DNA from: Pseudomonadota bacterium
Lineage (GTDB): Bacteria; Pseudomonadota; Alphaproteobacteria; Rhizobiales; Devosiaceae
DNA length: 12,537 nt
Assembly (NCBI GenBank): GCA_023430705.1
Contig: JAEYZJ010000035.1
Coordinates: 1 to 12,537, forward strand
Direction: 5' to 3'
Part shown: piece by piece, positions 6,740 through 12,537 of the stretch
Numbering within the stretch: position 1 is the first letter of the stretch
Layout of the letters: each line of letters opens with the position of its first letter
Program-made: the position numbers and the translations under genes
The notes under the pieces: model-generated
What the model saw: the letters and a program-made list of their open reading frames with translations, nothing else
Databases searched by the model: none
Told to the model about the DNA's origin: nothing

Positions 6740-7879
6740 ATGAGTGACATCGGCAATATCGGTTCGCGCGGCATCCAGCAGACCAGTCTCGATCAGGGCG
6801 TCAACGCCCCCGGTAAGGTCGGCAACCTCGGTGGCCACAGCGTATCCCAGGCGTCCACTGCGCAGACGCCGGCACGAGGAAGCGGCATCGGCGACAAGAT
6901 CGCCAACTTCTTCACCAGCACGCTGCCGAACTTCTTCTCCTCGGTCGGGCAGTCGATCTCGAATTTCTTCAGCAAGCTGACCGCGCCGACGCCGCTCCCT
7001 CACGTGGAGATGAGCAGCAGCAATCTTTCCAGGGTTTCGGGTGACAAGACGCCGGCCACCTCGGGCGATCTCAAGGCCGTCTACGATGCGATCAAGGAGG
7101 AGACCGATGCGATCACCAACCCGGGGACCTTCCTGCGTGGAAAGTCGCCGCACTCCAAGGTGATGGCGGAGAATCTCAAGGAGTTCGCCCAGTCATGGGT
7201 GCAGGACGTGCGCGACTCCCTGCCGGAAAGCAAGACGGTCGCGTTCATCAAGGACAGCTTCGAAGACAATAGCCGGTTCGGCCGCGCCCTGCCGAAGGAA
7301 ACTGCTCCGACCAGCGTTGCTTTCCTGAAGGCGGGTTGGGAACAGCTGTTCGGATCCGACGAGACGACGGCCAAGGAAAAGGCGGGACAGCTGCCGCAGT
7401 CGGTGAAGGATCTTATCGCCACGGGGTTCAAGGCGATCGACGACAGCAAGGCACCCGAGCACACCAAACAGACACTCAAGGACAAGTTCGCCGCTGACGT
7501 GTTGCTGCGGGGGCTCACTCCGCAACTGCTCATCAACTCCCCGCCGGGCGACACGGTGTCGAGCATGATGGAGCTGAGCAAGATCATCCAGTCGATCGCG
7601 AATGGCGTCGATCCGTCGAACAGCGGCAAGGAACCCCTGCTCGGGCAAGTCAGCGACATGCTCGGGAACAGCCACGTCGTGATGCGGGACAACATGATCA
7701 CGATGCTGCGGGAAGCCGGATCGCAGGGCGTGGCCTATTCGCCAGGGACCAGCACCGACGATGTGAAGGAGCTCACCAGCAGGACCGACATGCCCCCGCT
7801 GCCCCCGACGCCCACTCCGTCGCCGACTTCGTCCACCACCCAGATCAGCACCAGCGGACTGGACGAGCACAAGGACTAG
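6740..7879 (+). CDS. Putative type III effector with a RasGAP domain
   Basis: This 379-residue protein starts at the ATG with GGGGA six bases upstream. Residues 1-50 are a Ser/Gln/Gly-rich, secretion-signal-like leader. Residues 50-80 hold three NFF repeats in a likely amphipathic helix. Residues about 110-330 read as a RasGAP domain. TFLRGKSPHSKVM (130-142) matches the arginine-finger loop of neurofibromin (LFRGNSLASKIM), placing R133 at the finger. VLLRGLTPQLL (254-264) matches the FLRFINPAI motif, with R257 and P261. SKIIQSIANGV (280-290) matches SKILQSIANHV, with K281 and N288. Finger-to-FLR spacing is 124 residues against roughly 115 in the human proteins. The C-terminus carries PPLPPTPTP (352-360). 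RasGAPs speed GTP hydrolysis on Ras-type GTPases and switch them off. Homology is judged by eye from remembered sequences. Injection through the neighbouring T3SS is inferred from the chaperone context. Confidence 0.8.
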   Translation: MSDIGNIGSRGIQQTSLDQGVNAPGKVGNLGGHSVSQASTAQTPARGSGIGDKIANFFTSTLPNFFSSVGQSISNFFSKLTAPTPLPHVEMSSSNLSRVSGDKTPATSGDLKAVYDAIKEETDAITNPGTFLRGKSPHSKVMAENLKEFAQSWVQDVRDSLPESKTVAFIKDSFEDNSRFGRALPKETAPTSVAFLKAGWEQLFGSDETTAKEKAGQLPQSVKDLIATGFKAIDDSKAPEHTKQTLKDKFAADVLLRGLTPQLLINSPPGDTVSSMMELSKIIQSIANGVDPSNSGKEPLLGQVSDMLGNSHVVMRDNMITMLREAGSQGVAYSPGTSTDDVKELTSRTDMPPLPPTPTPSPTSSTTQISTSGLDEHKD

Positions 7880-7928
7880 CGTCGGCAACGGCAGGGAGAC
7901 AATAACGCACGTTTGTCGTCCGGTCCCG

Positions 7929-9047
7929 TCACCCCGCGACCTTGTGGTCGCCGGCTGCCATGTCGATGACGCCGTGGTCGAGCCGGCCCTTGTAGAGCAG
8001 GTGCCGGTTCTTCTGCACCCAGGCGAGCACCTCGGCCACCGCGTCGAAGAGCTCGTCCGGGATGGGCTCGTAGAGCTGGGCATCGGCAAAGAGCGCGCGG
8101 GCCAGCGGCACATTGTGGAACACCGGAACGCCCGCCTGTTCCGCTTCGCCCCTCAGGTAGTGCGCGTGCAGGTTCCGCCCCTTGGCCGTCACGACCGGTA
8201 GCGGTGTGCGCGCGGGCGAGTAGTCGATCACCACCGCGAAATGCGTCGGGTTGACGACCACGGCTGTACCCTTCCGCGCCGCGACCCCGCCGTCGCCCAT
8301 GGCGAATTCCTGCGCCAGCTGTCGGCGCTTGCCCTTGATGTGCGGGTCACCCTCGCTCTCCTTGTATTCGCGCTTCACCTCTTCCTTGGTCATCATCAGG
8401 CTCTTGGTGTGCGTGTGGCGCTGGTAGACGAAGTCGATGAGGGCAACGACGATGAAAGCGAGTCCGGAATAGACGAGCGTGAGCCCGAGCGAGGACACCG
8501 TGATCGCGCCCATGCAGGCGAGGCCGCATTCGAGCGAGTTGGAGTAGGGCGCGATCGCATCGCGGATGACGAAGTAGAGCAGGACCGTGAGCACCACGAT
8601 CTTTGCGAGCGTCTTCAACAGTTCGACGACGCTCTTCATCGAGAAGATGCGCTTGAAGCCGGCCCCCGGGCTGATGCGTTCCCCCTTGGGCATGATCGAG
8701 TCGAAGCTGAACAGCGAGCCGATCTGGAAATAGTTGGCCGCAACGCCGGTGAGGATCGCAACGCCCATGATGGGCAGCAGCACCCAGCAGATCTCGATGC
8801 TGATGACGGTGACGGCGTTCAGCACATTGGTGGCGAAGTCGGCCTTGGCCAGCGAGGCCATCTGGTCGAACATGGCGATGAAGCGGGCGTTGGTTGCGTC
8901 CCAGGTGCCCCAGATGTAGGCGATGACCGAGAACAGCGAGATGGTCATCACCGCGTCCTGGCTCTTGGCGACCTGGCCTTTCTGGCGCGCATCCCGCTCC
9001 TTCTTGGGAGTCGGTAACTCGGTCTTTTCGCCGGAGCTCCCTGCCAT
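7929..9047 (-). CDS. sctU: SctU, T3SS export apparatus switch protein (YscU/FlhB family)
   Basis: This 372-residue inner-membrane protein is the last gene of the export operon visible here. The N-terminus GEKTELPTPKKERDARQKGQVAKSQD is the conserved basic cytoplasmic start of the family. About four membrane segments follow (near 33-50, 80-104, 147-162 and 181-207). A long basic linker (QRHTHTKSLMMTKEEVKREYKESEGDPHIKGKRR, written here in part as residues 209-242) leads to the cytoplasmic domain. The self-cleavage site VVNPTH is intact, with N266-P267-T268-H269. Cleavage between N and P switches export from early needle subunits to later substrates. The start codon immediately follows the sctT stop (TGAATG), implying coupled translation. 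Length and motif order fit the family well. Confidence 0.96.
   Translation of the reverse strand: MAGSSGEKTELPTPKKERDARQKGQVAKSQDAVMTISLFSVIAYIWGTWDATNARFIAMFDQMASLAKADFATNVLNAVTVISIEICWVLLPIMGVAILTGVAANYFQIGSLFSFDSIMPKGERISPGAGFKRIFSMKSVVELLKTLAKIVVLTVLLYFVIRDAIAPYSNSLECGLACMGAITVSSLGLTLVYSGLAFIVVALIDFVYQRHTHTKSLMMTKEEVKREYKESEGDPHIKGKRRQLAQEFAMGDGGVAARKGTAVVVNPTHFAVVIDYSPARTPLPVVTAKGRNLHAHYLRGEAEQAGVPVFHNVPLARALFADAQLYEPIPDELFDAVAEVLAWVQKNRHLLYKGRLDHGVIDMAAGDHKVAG
7936..7951. other. Short inverted repeat at the convergent junction
   Basis: GCGACC (7936-7941) and GGTCGC (7946-7951) form a perfect six-base stem with a four-base loop inside the last codons of sctU, just after the RasGAP-like gene on the other strand. 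It is the only hairpin seen between the converging transcription units and has no T run on either side. A weak bidirectional terminator role is possible. Confidence 0.2.
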
Positions 9048-9911
9048 TCAAGCTCGCCCGGGTGGAGTGGGGATGATCACCTCCGTCACCATGCCGGAGA
9101 CGAAGCGCATGATCTCGTAGAAGCGGTGCATGAAGGGATCGAACAGCCCGAGCTGGTCGGTCGCGTAGGGGAGCAGGCGCCAGAAGAAGAACACCAGGAT
9201 CAGGATGGCGAGGATGCTCTTGATCGGCATGGCCAGGATGAAGACCTGCACCTGCGGTGCAAAGCGGCTGACCATCGCGAGGGCGAACTCGGCGAGGAAC
9301 ATGATTCCAACGATCGGCGCGGCGATGATGACGACGATCCGCATGGCAGTGTCCGCGACCCTGAGGACGAGTGCCGGGAACTCATCGGTAAAAACCGGGA
9401 ATCCGAGTGTCGCCGGCCACAGCAGGTAGGACTGGTAGATCAGGCCGATGATCGGCAGCGCGGCGCCGGAGATGAAGACGTAGGTCAGGAAGGCCTGGCT
9501 GAAGAGGATGCCGAGCGGCGAGGTTTCGTGTCCCTGCAGCGGGTCGATCGAGGCGGCAATGGCGGCGCCGCGCTGGTTGTCGATGAGAGCGCCGGCCGAC
9601 TGCACGGCCCAGAAGATCCAGCCCACCACGTAACCGAGCACGAAGCCGATCGCGAACTCCTTGGCGAAGTAGATGGCAAAGGACGGGATCGTTCGGTCGA
9701 ATGCATCCACATGCACGAGGTTGATGGGCACGGCGATGACCGCCAGCATCAGGATCGCGGCGACGCGCGCCAGCCGCGGCACGGCGGTAGAGGCGAGCAG
9801 CTGCGACGTCGACATGAAGGCGTAGAGCCGCGGCAGCGTCAGCAGCAGCGCAATGATCTCGCGATCAAAGAAGCCGAAATAGAGGCTGGCCACTGCCCTC
9901 AGGTCGTTCAT
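9048..9911 (-). CDS. sctT: SctT, T3SS export gate protein (YscT/FliR family)
   Basis: This 287-residue inner-membrane protein, slightly longer than the usual 255-265, has about six or seven hydrophobic segments. Family motifs are clear: DNQRGAAIAASIDPLQG (about 111-127) after the third membrane region, and RFAPQVQVFILAMPIKS (about 216-232). With SctR and SctS it builds the helical export gate through which unfolded effectors pass. Its start overlaps the sctS stop by four bases (ATGA) and its own stop abuts the sctU start. The extra length is a polar tail after TEVIIPT. Confidence 0.95.
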   Translation of the reverse strand: MNDLRAVASLYFGFFDREIIALLLTLPRLYAFMSTSQLLASTAVPRLARVAAILMLAVIAVPINLVHVDAFDRTIPSFAIYFAKEFAIGFVLGYVVGWIFWAVQSAGALIDNQRGAAIAASIDPLQGHETSPLGILFSQAFLTYVFISGAALPIIGLIYQSYLLWPATLGFPVFTDEFPALVLRVADTAMRIVVIIAAPIVGIMFLAEFALAMVSRFAPQVQVFILAMPIKSILAILILVFFFWRLLPYATDQLGLFDPFMHRFYEIMRFVSGMVTEVIIPTPPGRA

Positions 9912-10174
9912 GTCATGCTCGGGAATTCCGTGAACAGCCTGTTGGTGAAGTTCACCATCTCCGAGCCGAGCATGCCTGCCATCAGGGCGATGGTCACTGC
10001 GACGGCGATCAGCTTGATGGCAAAGGACACGGTCTGCTCCTGCACCTGCGTCAGCGCCTGCAGCAGGCTGACGGCGATGCCCACGACCGACGCGACGATG
10101 ATCGGGGGCAGCGAGAGGATCAGCACGAGCAGCATGGATTCGGTGAGCTGCTGAAGCGCGATTTCGGGTGACAT
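9908..10174 (-). CDS. sctS: SctS, T3SS export gate protein (YscS/FliQ family)
   Basis: This 88-residue protein forms a two-helix membrane hairpin: a first segment near LLVLILSLPPIIVASVVGI (about 15-33), then the conserved turn LLQALTQVQEQTVSF (about 37-51) and a second segment through AIKLIAVAVTIALMAGML. Length and the QALTQVQEQT motif are diagnostic of the FliQ/SctS family. Several copies surround SctR and SctT in the export gate. It follows sctR by 13 bases and overlaps sctT by four, so all three gate genes are probably made from one transcript. Confidence 0.95.
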   Translation of the reverse strand: MSPEIALQQLTESMLLVLILSLPPIIVASVVGIAVSLLQALTQVQEQTVSFAIKLIAVAVTIALMAGMLGSEMVNFTNRLFTEFPSMT

Positions 10175-10187
10175 GCGGGCGGCTCCT

Positions 10188-10829
10188 TCAGACGTACGTC
10201 GTGATCAGGCCGAGGATCAGCCGTGACCAGCCATCGACCATGACGAAGAGGAAGAGCTTGAACGGCAGCGAGATGGTCAACGGACTGACCATCATCATGC
10301 CCATGGCGAGGAGGATGTTCGAAACGATGAGGTCGATGGCAATGAACGGCAGGTAGAGCAGGAAGCCGATCTCGAAGGCTTCGCGCAGTTGCGTCACCGT
10401 GAAGGCCGGCAGCACCACGATGATGTTGTTGGCATCGAGCCCGCTCGACATCTCGGCCGGCCACAGTGTCCTCGCTGCCTGCAGGAAGAACGCCTTCTCG
10501 CGTTCGGCCGCGTGGCGGTTGAGGAAGGTTTCGAGCGGGCCGTGCCCGGCATCATAAGCGGCGGTCAACCCGGCCATCGTGTCGTACTGGAAGTTGCCGG
10601 CGGAGAGGATGTTGTAAGTCTCCACGATCACCGGCGCCATGATGTAGCCGGACAGGATGATGGCGAGTGCGTTGAGCGCCATGTTGGGCGGGATGTTCTG
10701 CACGCCGATGGCGTTGCGGACGAGCAGGAACACCACCGAAAGCTTGATGAAGCTCGTCGCCACCACCGCGAGAAACGGGAACAGCGCAGCCGCAGCCACG
10801 ATGAAGATGAGATTGAGCGGATCGACCAT
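10188..10829 (-). CDS. sctR: SctR, T3SS export gate protein (YscR/FliP family)
   Basis: This 213-residue inner-membrane protein forms the core ring of the export gate. The start at 10829 (MVDPLNLIF) is preferred. The frame is open further upstream, but that part overlaps sctQ and is Arg-rich and unlike the family. A GGGGGC stretch sits just before the ATG. Family signatures are TSFIKLSVVFLLVRNAIGVQ (25-44), the long polar periplasmic region around 72-132, and PAFTVTQLREAFEIGFLLYL (141-160) followed by PFIAIDLIVSNILLAMGMMM (161-180) and SPLTISLPFKL. The gene begins 23 bases after the sctQ stop. Confidence 0.95.
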   Translation of the reverse strand: MVDPLNLIFIVAAAALFPFLAVVATSFIKLSVVFLLVRNAIGVQNIPPNMALNALAIILSGYIMAPVIVETYNILSAGNFQYDTMAGLTAAYDAGHGPLETFLNRHAAEREKAFFLQAARTLWPAEMSSGLDANNIIVVLPAFTVTQLREAFEIGFLLYLPFIAIDLIVSNILLAMGMMMVSPLTISLPFKLFLFVMVDGWSRLILGLITTYV

Positions 10830-10852
10830 TGCTGCCCCCGGGTCTCTCCGCT

Positions 10853-11140
10853 TTACGGGCTCGACGTCAGGCGGGTGATGCGCACCGCCAGCCGATCGTC
10901 GATCCGTACCAGGTCGCCCTGTCCGATCACGTCGCCCCCGGCGCGGATCGTGACTTCGAGCCCGTCGCCAAGCGCCGGCAGCCCGATATCGACCACCGAC
11001 CCGGCCTGCCACCGCGACAGGGTGCTCACCGGCACCGAGATCTGGGCGATGTCGAAATCCAGGGCGATCCTCAGGCCGGACAGGGACACCGTCTCCGCTG
11101 CCTCCGGTGCAGCCACCGTTGAGTTGTTCGCTTCGTCCAT
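10853..11140 (-). CDS. Possible internally translated SctQ C-terminal product
   Basis: M257 of SctQ (ATG at 11140-11138) is preceded by a GGGGGG run five bases upstream, a possible ribosome binding site. It lies just ahead of the C-terminal SpoA domain, at the end of an acidic linker (MDEANNSTVAAPEAAETV). A start here gives a 95-residue protein. In Yersinia YscQ and Salmonella SsaQ, internal initiation makes a similar short form that is part of the C-ring. The G run is not an ideal ribosome binding site, so this is suggestive only. Confidence 0.35.
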   Translation of the reverse strand: MDEANNSTVAAPEAAETVSLSGLRIALDFDIAQISVPVSTLSRWQAGSVVDIGLPALGDGLEVTIRAGGDVIGQGDLVRIDDRLAVRITRLTSSP

Positions 11141-11908
11141 GCGTGCCCCCCGGGCTGCGAGCGTAGCCATGTGGCTGCCAAGACAGGTCCAGCCATCGTC
11201 TGCCTGTCGAAAATCGTAGACGGCCGCGTCGACCCGCACCGCCAGCCGGCCCGCCTCGCGCTCCGCCAGCACCACCAGAGCTCCCGGTTCGAGCCGGGTG
11301 AAGTCGCCGTAGCCGAGCTCCATGCGCCCCAGCGTCGCGAAGGCGGGCAGCACCAGTCGCTCGGCCAGCGGTCCCTCGGCCGGCACCTGGCTGGCGAGGA
11401 CCTCGCCGAGAATGCCTGTCAGGGTCGCCCGGTCGCAGCCTGCGTCAAAGACGATGGTGCTGCCATCGGCCCGCACGAGCGCGACATCGAACCACTGCAA
11501 CTGGCTTGCGGCGTGCCCGGGGAAGGCGGATGCGAGTCCCTGCGCAGCAATCACTGCTCCATTCCGTACCGGCTCGGGCAGGGTTGCGAGAATGGTCGCG
11601 AACATGCCGTCGAACAGGGCCTGCCGCAGCCCGTCGGGAAGCGTCGCAACATCGGCGGCATCAAGGCCGACGTCGAACATCTGGCGGAATGGAAACTCGC
11701 GCACATGCAGATAGGCGGCACCGGCGCCGTCCAGCTGCAGCGAAGCCAGCCAGGCATCGGCCGGGGGCGGAGAGCCGAGGGTGAAGCGCACCGCGCTGCC
11801 GTTGTCGCCCAGTGGCAGGCTCTGGCCGGCAAGACCGACGAGCGCATTCCAGAACTCGGCGTTGAACGAACCGGCGGCGAGCTGCGGCAGGAGGGCGGCG
11901 AGGGTCAC
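10853..11908 (-). CDS. sctQ: SctQ, T3SS cytoplasmic C-ring protein (YscQ/FliN family)
   Basis: This 351-residue cytoplasmic protein starts with GTG at 11908, overlapping the sctP stop by four bases (GTGA). The diverged N-terminal two thirds is typical of SctQ. The C-terminal part, about residues 275-348, is a SpoA/surface-presentation domain: LSGLRIALDFDIAQISVPVS, then LSRWQAGSVVDIGLPA, LEVTIRAGGDVIGQGDLVRI and DDRLAVRITRL. These proteins form the sorting platform under the injectisome, where chaperone/effector complexes such as those encoded at 3414-7879 dock. Position between sctP and sctR follows the usual operon order. A possible internal start at M257 is listed separately. Confidence 0.9.
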   Translation of the reverse strand: MTLAALLPQLAAGSFNAEFWNALVGLAGQSLPLGDNGSAVRFTLGSPPPADAWLASLQLDGAGAAYLHVREFPFRQMFDVGLDAADVATLPDGLRQALFDGMFATILATLPEPVRNGAVIAAQGLASAFPGHAASQLQWFDVALVRADGSTIVFDAGCDRATLTGILGEVLASQVPAEGPLAERLVLPAFATLGRMELGYGDFTRLEPGALVVLAEREAGRLAVRVDAAVYDFRQADDGWTCLGSHMATLAARGARMDEANNSTVAAPEAAETVSLSGLRIALDFDIAQISVPVSTLSRWQAGSVVDIGLPALGDGLEVTIRAGGDVIGQGDLVRIDDRLAVRITRLTSSP

Positions 11909-12465
11909 GACGCGTCACCCGATGGGTCGAGCAATCGCGAAAAGGCCGCGAGGCCGTGAGCTGGTGCGCTCGGCTGTGGTTCGGCCTCGAGTACGCGCAC
12001 GACGCGCTTGGGGAAGCGGGCGTGCAGCCTGTCCGCCAGCGCCTGCGCGGCTTGCAGGAACGACGCATCGGCCGTCTCGCCGGCGCGACTGAGCACCAGG
12101 TCGATGCTGCCGGGAGCAAGCGAGATGGTCATGCCGCCGACGCTGCCGCCGAGATCGCCGAGATCGAGCCGCAGGCTCACCGTTCCCGGCAGCCCTTCGA
12201 TGCCTCGCGCGGTCATTGCCCTTTCCACCCGATCGATGATGGCGTCGAGCCTCCCGCCTTCGACCGCCGTCTCCGGCCGTGTCCCTGCCATGAGGCCGGC
12301 CACCGGCAATGACTGCCCGGCCACGGCAAGGACCCTCAGTGCGGCGTCGGGTGCGACTTCTGTACTTGCCTCTTCGTTGCCGAGTGCCTGGGTCAGCCGC
12401 CTCGCGAAGGCCTGCTCGCGCTCATCGGCCAGTTCGCGTCCGAGCTCGAAGTCATTCGAGTGCAT
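11905..12465 (-). CDS. sctP: SctP-like T3SS substrate-specificity/needle-length protein, start uncertain
   Basis: From the ATG at 12465 this gives 186 residues. The reading frame is open back to the window edge (24 more codons), so the true start may lie upstream and outside. The C-terminal part SLRLDLGDLGGSVGGMTISL (about 96-115), with following GSIDLVLSRAG and a helix ADASFLQAAQALADRLHARF, resembles the FliK/HpaP-type T3S4 domain that contacts SctU to switch substrate class. The N-terminal half is Glu/Ala-rich and poorly conserved, as is usual. It overlaps sctQ by four bases and occupies the sctP slot of the operon. GGAG lies only two bases before the ATG, which is unusually close and adds to the start doubt. 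Assignment rests as much on gene order as on sequence. Confidence 0.65.
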   Translation of the reverse strand: MHSNDFELGRELADEREQAFARRLTQALGNEEASTEVAPDAALRVLAVAGQSLPVAGLMAGTRPETAVEGGRLDAIIDRVERAMTARGIEGLPGTVSLRLDLGDLGGSVGGMTISLAPGSIDLVLSRAGETADASFLQAAQALADRLHARFPKRVVRVLEAEPQPSAPAHGLAAFSRLLDPSGDAS

Positions 12466-12511
12466 GTCTCCGAGGCTCGTGTGATTTCGCCCGGTCCGGC
12501 GCTCCTGCTCG

Positions 12512-12537
12512 TCAGCCAGGCTCCGACGCGTGTCGAC
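12512..12537 (-). CDS. Possible 3' end of the preceding T3SS gene (sctO position)
   Basis: In a frame different from sctP, a stop (TGA at 12514-12512) ends an open frame entering from the window edge with residues RHASEPG. In T3SS operons sctO commonly lies directly before sctP, so this may be its last codons. Seven residues are too few to identify anything. Confidence 0.2.

Noticed and set aside
6740..7879. RhoGAP of the YopE/ExoS/SptP type as an explanation for the second effector
   Set aside because: The arginine-finger loop, FLR-like motif and SKIIQSIAN helix match RasGAP blocks; the GxLR signature of YopE-type GAPs was not seen.
8241..9017. Long + strand open frame opposite sctU
   Set aside because: It is rich in Asp, His, Arg and Glu, typical of the antisense of a high-GC membrane protein gene; sctU on the - strand is certain.
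9126..10154. 342-codon + strand open frame opposite sctT and sctS
   Set aside because: Same antisense composition (Asp/Glu/His/Arg repeats) and it overlaps two unmistakable T3SS genes.
10830..11012. Upstream extension of sctR
   Set aside because: The added residues are Arg/Gly-rich, overlap sctQ and do not resemble the family N-terminus, which fits MVDPLNL at 10829.

Overview
The window looks like a high-GC Gram-negative genome, most likely a host-associated proteobacterium. The main evidence is a type III secretion system (T3SS) export-apparatus operon next to two chaperone/effector pairs. The sequence alone does not fix genus or class. Every gene from the left edge to 7879 is on the + strand. 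The T3SS structural operon from the right edge to 7929 is on the - strand. The two blocks converge with only 49 bases between them.

Region 1 (1-3301) holds the 3' end of a large LuxR-family regulator with an alpha-helical-repeat middle, then an unrecognised multi-pass membrane protein. After these comes a PLP-dependent decarboxylase of the bacterial histidine decarboxylase / plant-type serine decarboxylase family. A GC-rich hairpin follows the decarboxylase stop.

Region 2 (3414-7879) holds two effector modules, each a small CesT-like chaperone followed by a larger protein. The first larger protein (741 aa) carries a eukaryotic-type Ser/Thr kinase domain with all main catalytic residues and an unusual insertion between the APE motif and helix F. 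The second (379 aa) contains what I read as a complete RasGAP domain. It has an arginine-finger loop (TFLRGKS), an FLR-like motif (LLRGLTP) and an SKIIQSIAN helix, matching the catalytic signatures of neurofibromin and p120GAP in order and roughly in spacing. Both effectors end in a near-identical proline-rich tail (PPLPxTPTP) resembling ligands of group II WW or SH3 domains. I infer a delivered kinase plus RasGAP pair aimed at host small-GTPase signalling. This is the most novel content of the window.

Region 3 (7929-12537, - strand) is a tightly packed operon in the order sctP-sctQ-sctR-sctS-sctT-sctU: substrate-length/switch protein, C-ring protein, the R/S/T export gate and the autocleaving switch protein. 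Several junctions overlap by four bases or abut. An internal start inside sctQ could yield a separate C-terminal C-ring subunit. The reading frame of sctP stays open to the window edge, so its start may lie outside.

No tRNA, rRNA, CRISPR array or insertion sequence was seen. No gap between genes exceeds 300 bases.
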